This document shows, in pieces, positions 22,905 to 28,322 of a stretch of 28,322 nt of DNA (the first letter of the stretch is position 1; each line of letters opens with the position of its first letter). The notes beneath the pieces are model-generated. The model did no database searches, was not told the DNA's origin, and saw only the letters and a list, made by a program, of their open reading frames with translations. The DNA is from Planctomycetales bacterium (GTDB lineage: Bacteria > Planctomycetota > Phycisphaerae > SM23-33): assembly GCA_030592655.1 (NCBI GenBank), contig JAUVIQ010000008.1:1-28322 (forward strand), read 5' to 3'. Both the position numbers and the translations under genes were made by a program.

Positions 22905-23816
22905 CTACGCTTTGCGGAAGTCGAAGAAACCGATGCCGTCGAGTTCGGCGCGTAGGGCGTCGCATTGTTTATCGGATAGGTTTCGCAGCGGCAGGCGGAC
23001 CGGGCCGCAGTCCAGGTCGATTATTTTCATCGCCGCCTTACACGCCGACAGACCGCCGAACTTGCTGAGTACGGCGATTAATTCGCGAGATTTCGCCTGG
23101 GCGTCCTGGGCTGTCGTCATATCGCCGGACTGATAGGCTGTGAGGATTCGTCGGTAAAGCCCGAAGGCAAAATTGAACGTGGTTCCAATCGCGCCGGTAG
23201 CGCCGACCGCCAGACCGGCCAGAAAAATCTCATCACAGCCGGAAAGTATGTTGAACCTCCCGCCGTCAAAGCGGAGGCATCGCCCCAGGTCCATCAGATC
23301 ATTCGAGGTGAACTTGATACCGGCGAGGTTGGGAATCTTTCCAGCGGCTACTTTGAGGAAATCCACCATTGGAAGGTTCACGCCGGTCCTGAGCGGCATG
23401 TGGTAGAAGTAGAACGGAATCTCCGGCGCTGCTGCGGCGATTTCGGTACAGAATGACGCCAGGTCATCGACGGTCGCGGGTTTGAAGAAGCACGGCGCCA
23501 TTGCCGCTATCGCCGAAGCGCCGATTTTCTGTGCGTGGGCGGCGAGTGCTTTGCAATCGGTCAGGCAGGAGTTGCCGACGTGGACTATCACGGGGATATT
23601 TTTCCCGACGGACCCCTGCCATCGCTGGGCCGCCTCGATACGCTCGGATACGGTCAGCGAAACACTTTCGCCCGTCGAGCCGCAGACGAATGCGCCGTCC
23701 GCGCCGTCGTCGATCAATGCGCCGGCCAGTTTGTCAATGGCGTCCAGGTCCAGCCCACCATCGCCGCGCATGGGTGTGAACGTCGGTACAATCAGTCCGG
23801 TCAGGTCTTGTGCCAT
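22905..23816 (-). CDS. DapA/NanA-superfamily aldolase, N-acetylneuraminate-lyase-like
   Basis: This 303-aa TIM-barrel aldolase has the pyruvate-binding motif GSTGES (46-51), the proton-relay Tyr138 in FYFYHMPLRTGV, and the Schiff-base Lys168 in GIKFTSNDL. The YHMPLRTGV and KFTSNDL blocks are closer to N-acetylneuraminate lyase than to dihydrodipicolinate synthase, so cleavage of a sialic acid or another keto sugar acid to pyruvate is the best guess; other keto acids cannot be excluded. ATG 23816 has a GAGGAAAGG site. It has its own strong promoter. The BNR protein at 12019-13371 is not adjacent, so a sialic-acid pathway is not shown. Confidence 0.88.
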   Translation of the reverse strand: MAQDLTGLIVPTFTPMRGDGGLDLDAIDKLAGALIDDGADGAFVCGSTGESVSLTVSERIEAAQRWQGSVGKNIPVIVHVGNSCLTDCKALAAHAQKIGASAIAAMAPCFFKPATVDDLASFCTEIAAAAPEIPFYFYHMPLRTGVNLPMVDFLKVAAGKIPNLAGIKFTSNDLMDLGRCLRFDGGRFNILSGCDEIFLAGLAVGATGAIGTTFNFAFGLYRRILTAYQSGDMTTAQDAQAKSRELIAVLSKFGGLSACKAAMKIIDLDCGPVRLPLRNLSDKQCDALRAELDGIGFFDFRKA

Positions 23817-23845
23817 GGATGTCCCTTTCCTCAATACCCCGGCAA

Positions 23846-23874
23846 TTTATAGGGCCGGAGCGACTCGATGTCAA
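23846..23874 (-). promoter_or_regulatory. Near-consensus promoter of the aldolase gene
   Basis: On the minus strand TTGACA (23869-23874), a 17-nt spacer and TATAAA (23846-23851) lie about 30 nt before the ATG. This makes the aldolase a separate unit from the capA-like operon upstream. Confidence 0.75.
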
Positions 23875-23884
23875 ATGATTGCGC

Positions 23885-25066
23885 CTACTGTGGCAGCAGA
23901 CCTCGCTCGAGGCGCTTGATGCGAGGGATGTACTTGCGGGCCTGGGTGATGCGCTTCTTTCGGACCAGTTCCATATAGTTGCACAGCAGTTCGTGGTGCG
24001 CCTCGCACATGAGGACGTTTCGTGCGGTCAGGAAGCCGCCCCGGTCGGCGGCGTCCTTCCATGGCGCAACCCCCCGGTCAAGGTAGTGCGCCCACTTCGG
24101 CCCATTCAGCACACACCAGGCGTCCCAATATCTCCGGCTCTCCCGATCGTCGCCAAGCAGGCGCGAGAGGAATCTGATGTAGGCGAGGAACTGCTTCCGC
24201 AGGCTGCCCCTTATCCGCTCCAGGCAGGACGTCTCGGCGATTGCCCTGAACGGAATCAATTCGACTTTTACGGCATCGTCTCGGAAGGTCAGTCTTGCCA
24301 GCAGACCGGTGGACCAGAGTGGCACGTCGGCGGCGTCTTCTTCGAGGTCGAAGACGAAATTCCCCAGGCTGTAGATGATCGGAACGCCGTTGTGTACTTC
24401 ATAGCCTTGAGGAACGTGCGGGTGCCCTGCGACGACCGCTGATGCGCCCGCCTCGGCGAATGCCCTGTAGGTCTTGACCATTCGTGGGCTTGGAACGGGG
24501 TTGAACTCGTTTCCGCCGTGGACCATGACGATCACAATGTCGGCGGACCGGCTTGCCTTGCGAATCTGGTCGATGTTGGTCGGAACTTCCAGAGGCCAGG
24601 CTCCGGCAGTCCGCTCGTCGGCACAGGTGAATTCGTTTTCCGCAAAGGCCAGCAGGACGATTCGCTTTCCCTTCAGCGTCAGTCGCAGCGGTTTTTGCGC
24701 CTCGTGGATGGACTCGCCCGCTCCGACCGTTCGGATACCGCCGGCTCGTAGCAGGTCGATGGTATTCAGCACCGGTCCGGAACCCTGGTCGGCAATGTGA
24801 TTGTTCGCCAGGCAGGCTACGTCGAATCCGCCGGCGGTAACGGCGCGAACCGCGAGGGGATGGGCCTTGAGATTCGGACCTGATTTGGCGATGGGTGTGT
24901 TTTGAGTTGTAAGCGGGCATTCCAGATTGAGTACGGAAAGGTCGTTTCCGCGAAGTTGTTCGTGGAGGTCGCCGAAGATTTCCGGCTCTCTGCCGGACAG
25001 GATAAGCCGCTCACTGCGATTAATCGGGCAGAAGTCGCCGGCGAAAAGAATGGATATTTCACTCAT
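23885..25066 (-). CDS. CapA-family (PGA_cap) metallophosphatase-like protein
   Basis: This 393-aa protein is of the CapA/PgsA poly-gamma-glutamate capsule family, a calcineurin-like metallophosphatase fold. Motif blocks are FAGDF (8-12), LNLECPLT (46-53), ACLANNHIADQG (84-95), MVHGGNEF and VAGHPHVPQGYEV, which carry the predicted metal ligands Asp, Asn and His. The last 120 residues, rich in Arg and aromatic amino acids, look like a separate helical domain. ATG 25066 overlaps the stop codon of the upstream gene (ATGA) and has GGGGAG about 8 nt away, so it is translationally coupled. The real substrate is unknown; many members are not linked to polyglutamate. No signal peptide is visible. Confidence 0.85.
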   Translation of the reverse strand: MSEISILFAGDFCPINRSERLILSGREPEIFGDLHEQLRGNDLSVLNLECPLTTQNTPIAKSGPNLKAHPLAVRAVTAGGFDVACLANNHIADQGSGPVLNTIDLLRAGGIRTVGAGESIHEAQKPLRLTLKGKRIVLLAFAENEFTCADERTAGAWPLEVPTNIDQIRKASRSADIVIVMVHGGNEFNPVPSPRMVKTYRAFAEAGASAVVAGHPHVPQGYEVHNGVPIIYSLGNFVFDLEEDAADVPLWSTGLLARLTFRDDAVKVELIPFRAIAETSCLERIRGSLRKQFLAYIRFLSRLLGDDRESRRYWDAWCVLNGPKWAHYLDRGVAPWKDAADRGGFLTARNVLMCEAHHELLCNYMELVRKKRITQARKYIPRIKRLERGLLPQ

Positions 25067-27402
25067 GGTGAAGACTCCCCAGCCGGACCGGGTCGGGTTG
25101 CGGCGTAAAGGATGACATTCATCGCGATTTTTCGCGCGTCGTCGGTAACGTATCCGATGTTTTCGACGCACGGATTACCTTCGACGCTGCACGTTAATCC
25201 ATAGGCTGACAGGACAACCGCAATTCGCTTATCCAGAACCACCGCCGACAGTTTCGGCGAAGCCGGTTTCGTATCCGCACCCGCCCGTCGAGTTAATCGT
25301 ACTTTCGGTACCTCTGCGCCGACTCCGCCCGCGAAACTCCCCGTAACGATGGGGCTGTCGGGCTTGAGCGGGCGGATTGCGTCCTTGTCGAACATTGCTT
25401 CGAGCATTTTCCCGGCAGCGGCGTGGAAATCACCACGCCCGATGGCGGGATCGATCAGCAGCGTCCCGCCGGAGTCGAGATATTTACGGATATTGGTCAG
25501 TTCAGCCCTGGAAAACTTCGGCGGCGTGTTACCCGTCAGCCACAGCAGCGTAATCGAAGGCGCGATAGGCTTTTTCGGGTCCGCCGGTGGGAGTTCTTTC
25601 AGCCCAATCGGCAGGCTGTGGGCGAGCGTATCGCCAAGCCGATTAATCGCCAGAGGGCAGACGTTGTAGTCGCCGTTATATTTGAGCCTGGCGACGTTGA
25701 TGAATCGTTTCGCCGGTGGCGGGGGTGTGGTTTTTTGGCGTGCGGCGAAGCGTCCCGGAGGCACTTTCCCGCCGCCTGAGTATAATATAATATTCCCCGC
25801 CAGCGCGAACAGATGTTCATATTTCCGTCGGCGTCCCTGATGCCATGCGCCGCTGACGTCTTCGGCGAGGATGAAGATTCGCGTCCGGCATCCGTCGCCG
25901 ATACCGATGATCTTCGGGCGATGCTCATCGGCGATCCCCACGGGACCCAGGGTCCGGAAGCGCAGGTTGAAGACGGGATGGTCCGGGCCGATGTCATGTC
26001 GATGGTAATCGGGAAAAAGACCAAGGAAGTACTTCTGGAATGATTCAGCGATTTTTTTATCCCCAAGCCTCGGTTGGACGAGGCACGTCCCGCCGTTGCG
26101 GATGAAGCGCTTGAACTTTTCGGACATATTACGTAGCACGGGCGCCTTGCCCGTGCCACCGTTAATATACAGCAGTGTTTCGGTTGGGAATTCTCCGGGC
26201 ATTTTGCTATTTGTCTGTTGCCAGGCGAGGGCTCTGCCAACGGTCCGCGACATCCACCGGGTTATATTTGCGGCATCGCGTGGGTCCGTTCCCGGGGTTT
26301 TTCCCAATTCGAGACGGTTTATAACGATGGGCGCAGATGCCTTCGCCATGCACAGCAAGGCAAAGGAAGTGTCAATAATCGAACCCCCCCACGCCCCGTT
26401 GGGCTTCTGGCGGTCCATGAGCAGTCGGCACATCTGTTCGGAATAATCGTTGCCGACGAATGTCGGCATCCCCGCTTCATAACCGGCCCGCTGGAGACAG
26501 AAGAGGTAGTAATACAGTTGCCCCGGCATGGTCATCCAGATATATCGCGGGTTTTTATCGATTTTATAATTTTTTCGCAGCCAGGTAAGTCCGTGACGGA
26601 TTTGCCGGGGGAATGCGAGTCGTCCGCCGTCGCGGCGTTTATCGTGGCTGAAGATCCGTTCGCGCAGGTGGCCTAGTTTGTCGGCGAGGATGAAGTAACT
26701 CGCCACCCCTGCTGCGGTCATCGAACCGTGCGAATCGGACCTTTGCGGCGGCTTATCGGCGATTGGAGGCTGATACCCCCATCCACCGTCTTTGTTCCGG
26801 AACCTGCGCCAATATGATTCGGCCTTCATCCATACGTCTCGCGGTACCGGTATCCCCGATTCCGACGCCTCTCGAAGTGCAAGGAGCGCCAATTGGCTGT
26901 TGGATGCGTCGGTCCATTCGGGTTTCAGACGCGCCATCGCCGATGCTGGGCCGTATCCCCATCCGCCGTTGCTGTGTTGATGTTTGACGAGCCACTTTAC
27001 GTCGCCAGCCAGGACGGATCGGTAGTGCTCGCCTTTTATGCGCGAAAAGACAATCGCTCGAAACGATCGTGTGTAGGTGTGTCCGGGCTGACGGGTTTTC
27101 AGGTATTCGAGAGTTCGTCGGAGTTTCGGATCGTCGGGCGATTGCCCCGCTGTCAGTAATGCAAAGGCAGCCAATGCCTCTCCACCGCCGACGTATTCGC
27201 CGCTGTGGCGGTTCGGGATGGAGCCGTCGGGCTTCTGTCGGGAATACAGGAATGTTATCGCTTTGTCGATTGATGCCCGGATTGCTTTATCGGTCATGGG
27301 TGCGGGGCGAACAGGTTGAGCAAGTGCTATCTCTGACGCTGCGCCGATAGAGATGACTGCTATTGTTAACCGGATTGCGAAACCGCAAGCGGTCCAACTC
27401 AA
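25063..27402 (-). CDS. Terpenoid-cyclase-fold protein with C-terminal DUF4159-like domain
   Basis: This protein of about 779 aa has an N-terminal signal peptide (ACGFAIRLTIAVISIGAASE, then ALAQP) and two halves. The first, residues about 40-400, is an alpha-toroid of the prenyltransferase/squalene-oxidase type with QW-like turns (QKPDGS, SNGGWGYG, NKDGGWGY, KPNGAWGG). It lacks a cyclase DxDD-like catalytic motif, so enzymatic cyclase activity is not expected. The second, residues about 440-779, resembles the DUF4159 domain of planctomycetes, with ETLLYINGGTGKAP and YLDSGGTLLIDPAIG. TTG 27402 is chosen because it gives a full signal peptide; ATG 27296 would remove it. The stop codon overlaps the capA-like start. 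The reading frame is open for 375 nt further upstream but runs across tRNA-Leu, so it is not used. Confidence 0.8.
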   Translation of the reverse strand: MSWTACGFAIRLTIAVISIGAASEIALAQPVRPAPMTDKAIRASIDKAITFLYSRQKPDGSIPNRHSGEYVGGGEALAAFALLTAGQSPDDPKLRRTLEYLKTRQPGHTYTRSFRAIVFSRIKGEHYRSVLAGDVKWLVKHQHSNGGWGYGPASAMARLKPEWTDASNSQLALLALREASESGIPVPRDVWMKAESYWRRFRNKDGGWGYQPPIADKPPQRSDSHGSMTAAGVASYFILADKLGHLRERIFSHDKRRDGGRLAFPRQIRHGLTWLRKNYKIDKNPRYIWMTMPGQLYYYLFCLQRAGYEAGMPTFVGNDYSEQMCRLLMDRQKPNGAWGGSIIDTSFALLCMAKASAPIVINRLELGKTPGTDPRDAANITRWMSRTVGRALAWQQTNSKMPGEFPTETLLYINGGTGKAPVLRNMSEKFKRFIRNGGTCLVQPRLGDKKIAESFQKYFLGLFPDYHRHDIGPDHPVFNLRFRTLGPVGIADEHRPKIIGIGDGCRTRIFILAEDVSGAWHQGRRRKYEHLFALAGNIILYSGGGKVPPGRFAARQKTTPPPPAKRFINVARLKYNGDYNVCPLAINRLGDTLAHSLPIGLKELPPADPKKPIAPSITLLWLTGNTPPKFSRAELTNIRKYLDSGGTLLIDPAIGRGDFHAAAGKMLEAMFDKDAIRPLKPDSPIVTGSFAGGVGAEVPKVRLTRRAGADTKPASPKLSAVVLDKRIAVVLSAYGLTCSVEGNPCVENIGYVTDDARKIAMNVILYAATRPGPAGESSP
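26131..26161. repeat. GTAGCACGGGC palindrome inside a coding region
   Basis: GCACGGGC (26136-26143) and GCCCGTGC (26149-26156) form an 8-bp stem around GCCTT, preceded by ACGTA and followed by CACCG. It belongs to the same family as 5531-5557. Here it is translated in frame, giving GGTGKAPVLRN in the DUF4159-like half. Confidence 0.75.
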
Positions 27403-27404
27403 GA

Positions 27405-27488
27405 TATTGCGGATTGTGGATTGCGGATTGCGGATTTTTGTCGGTCCCACGGTATTCCGGTATTCCGGTAATCCGGTATTCCGGTCTT
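27405..27488. repeat. Short tandem repeats between tRNA-Leu and the cyclase-fold gene
   Basis: Two kinds of tandem units occur: GGATTGC/GGATTGT (about five copies, 27411-27435) and GGTATTCC/GGTAATCC (about four copies, 27450-27484). They occupy the entire gap from the gene start to the tRNA. The unit lengths and degeneracy rule out CRISPR. Confidence 0.7.
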
Positions 27489-27496
27489 TCATCAAC

Positions 27497-27580
27497 TGCG
27501 GCCGAGAGGAGTCGAACCTCCACGCCCCTAAGGGCACAGGCACCTGAAGCCTGCGCGTCTGCCAATTCCGCCACGGCCGC
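27497..27580 (-). tRNA. tRNA-Leu (anticodon CAG)
   Basis: An 84-nt class II tRNA on the minus strand. The acceptor GCGGCCG pairs with CGGCCGC, the anticodon stem is CAGGC/GCCTG with loop TTCAGGT (anticodon CAG, codon CUG), a variable arm with TGCCCTTAGGGGC is present, and the T arm is GGAGGTTCGACTCC. The discriminator is A, and no CCA is encoded. Confidence 0.95.
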
Positions 27581-27610
27581 GGGCTGATTATTACAAACAA
27601 AGCCCCCGAT

Positions 27611-27638
27611 ACTCTACAGACATAAGGGAAAATTTCAA
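27611..27638 (-). promoter_or_regulatory. Promoter of tRNA-Leu
   Basis: On the minus strand TTGAAA (27633-27638), a 16-nt spacer and TAGAGT (27611-27616) lie about 30 nt before the tRNA. A short GGGCT/AGCCC hairpin lies in the 5' leader (27583-27607). From 27639 to 27773 nothing else is supported. Confidence 0.5.
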
Positions 27639-27773
27639 GAGATGATTTCGCATCTTGAGGCTTTAGCGGTAAAATTGGATACTCGCAAGTCAAGTTTCGT
27701 TTTTTGGGAGAGGTATTATGTCGATGGAATTTTCTAATACAAGTGATCTGGCAGGCGGGAAGGCGGTTATTGC

Positions 27774-27998
27774 TCAAAGCAATGCTCGGAACTCCACCAC
27801 CGTCAAGCCCGCTTCATGGATAATCGCTCGAAGCGTACCCTTGGCTAATTCTTTATGATTCGGAACGGTAACTCGGCGATACGGATAAGTCGTCCGCCGT
27901 AAAATTACATGACTCCCCGTTTGATGATCGACGGCGTATCCGATCCTGCCCAAAGCGCTAACCGTCTTGCGACCGGAGACAACGGGCAGTTTGCTTAT
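27774..27998 (-). pseudogene. hicA: hicA toxin (locus 2) lacking a standard start codon
   Basis: Reading the minus strand gives 74 codons and a TGA: (ATA) SKLPVVSGRKTVSALGRIGY, then AVDHQTGSHVILRRTTYP with the catalytic GSH, VPNHKELAKGTLRAIIHEAG, and LTVVEFRALL. This is a complete HicA/YcfA mRNA-interferase sequence, but its first codon is ATA where the family starts ATGAGCAAA. The base concerned (27996) is shared with the HicB stop: ATGA would give hicB TGA plus hicA ATG, while the present ATAA gives hicB TAA plus ATA. A single G-to-A change explains both. Translation from ATA is possible but weak; the next in-frame start (TTG, codon 16) would remove the first strand. A closed upstream TGA in the frame excludes a longer start. 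Confidence 0.85.
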
Positions 27999-28207
27999 GC
28001 CTCGACCTCAACGATTTCCTCGGTGATGGCTGGTGGAATCGGCTCGTTGTGCTTGCGGAGGCTTTCGAGGTATCCGGAGATGGCGTCGGTAATGTTGGCG
28101 CGGGCTTGGTCTCGCGTATCGCCCTGGGAAATGCAACCCGGCAGCGTCGGGCACGTTGCGACAAACCGCCCATCCTCATCCTGTTCGATGATTATTCTGA
28201 GTTTCAT
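27995..28207 (-). CDS. hicB: HicB-family antitoxin (locus 2)
   Basis: This 70-aa HicB protein has LRIIIEQDEDGRFVATCPTL, PGCISQGDTRDQARANITDA and ISGYLESLRKHNEPIPP, a textbook single-domain HicB. It should bind and block HicA. ATG 28207 is supported by GGGAG 8 nt upstream; a longer frame to 28300 has no ribosome site and an unlike N-terminus. Order is hicB then hicA, the opposite of locus 1, so the two loci are independent acquisitions. The remaining bases to 28322 hold nothing else I can support. Confidence 0.9.
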   Translation of the reverse strand: MKLRIIIEQDEDGRFVATCPTLPGCISQGDTRDQARANITDAISGYLESLRKHNEPIPPAITEEIVEVEA

Positions 28208-28322
28208 GCAGTCTTCTCCCAACCTCCCATTTATCGTAACATACCAACCATAAACAGACAAGTGATTCGGTCGGAATTTCTCAAAAACATCCTTGCTCAA
28301 TCATAATATAACTGTACAATGA

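Noticed and set aside
12019..23816. A sialic-acid pathway made of the BNR protein and the NanA-like aldolase
   Set aside because: The two genes are about 9.5 kb apart in different units, the BNR protein may act on other glycans, and no transporter, kinase or epimerase for sialic acid is present.
27405..27488. Tandem repeats that could suggest a CRISPR array
   Set aside because: Units are 7-9 bp and contiguous, with no spacers and no cas genes.
27403..27777. Upstream in-frame extension of the cyclase-fold gene
   Set aside because: It would translate across tRNA-Leu and the tandem repeats. The signal peptide begins at the TTG 27402.
27718..27858. Short plus-strand ORF (46 codons) with a GGGAGAGG ribosome-like site
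   Set aside because: It overlaps the hicA remnant on the opposite strand and its product has no recognisable feature. It might be a relic of a gene cut by the hicBA insertion, but this cannot be supported.

Overview
The window looks like a chromosomal segment of an uncultured planctomycete, probably of the Phycisphaerae type. This is inferred from the gene families: a PqqD–M50–HlyD fusion beside a short SecA, a terpenoid-cyclase-fold protein with a DUF4159-like tail, a large VWA membrane protein, HEAT-repeat secretory proteins, and a RACE-type corrinoid activator. Intergenic palindromes are abundant. No rRNA, phage, CRISPR or plasmid gene is seen. The run of 14 C at the left edge may be a contig-end artefact.

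Layout. (1) 57-4412 (+): a PqqD-like/M50 protease/HlyD fusion followed by a C-terminally truncated SecA paralogue, a candidate dedicated export module and the most unusual gene pair here. (2) 4454-9116 (-): a secreted propeller-like protein, rRNA methyltransferase RlmKL, and a DEAD-box RNA helicase with a structured leader of about 240 nt behind a near-consensus sigma-70 promoter. (3) 9516-13371: an orphan lipoprotein (+), tRNA-Ala(CGC) (-), a DJ-1/PfpI protein (+) and a BNR-type propeller protein (-). (4) 13455-14711 (-): a hicAB locus whose hicA carries an in-frame amber codon, then a YggS-family PLP protein. (5) 14800-16191 (+): a secreted HEAT-repeat protein. (6) 16409-19263 (-): a methyltetrahydrofolate:corrinoid methyltransferase and a RACE-type activator, split by a REP-like element. 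(7) 19368-21854 (-): a VWA/GATase-like membrane protein. (8) 21911-22860: a RAYT (Y1/HUH) transposase flanked by two nearly identical 122-bp repeats. (9) 22905-27402 (-): an N-acetylneuraminate-lyase-like aldolase with its own promoter, and a translationally coupled pair of a cyclase-fold/DUF4159-like protein and a CapA-like metallophosphatase. (10) 27497-28207 (-): tRNA-Leu(CAG), then a second HicB antitoxin with a hicA whose ATG has become ATA.

Working together. The clearest functional links are the M50/HlyD-SecA pair (export of a processed substrate across two membranes, inferred), the methyltransferase-RACE pair (methyl transfer to a corrinoid plus reductive rescue of inactive cob(II)alamin), and the cyclase-fold/CapA pair joined by an ATGA overlap. 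Both hicAB loci keep an intact antitoxin and have a damaged toxin. Several dispersed palindromic families occur: the GGGTGGCACGGTCAA REP around the RAYT gene, GGGATTACA-type nested palindromes, a CCACAGAG family, and a GTAGCACGGGC family that has entered a coding region in frame.
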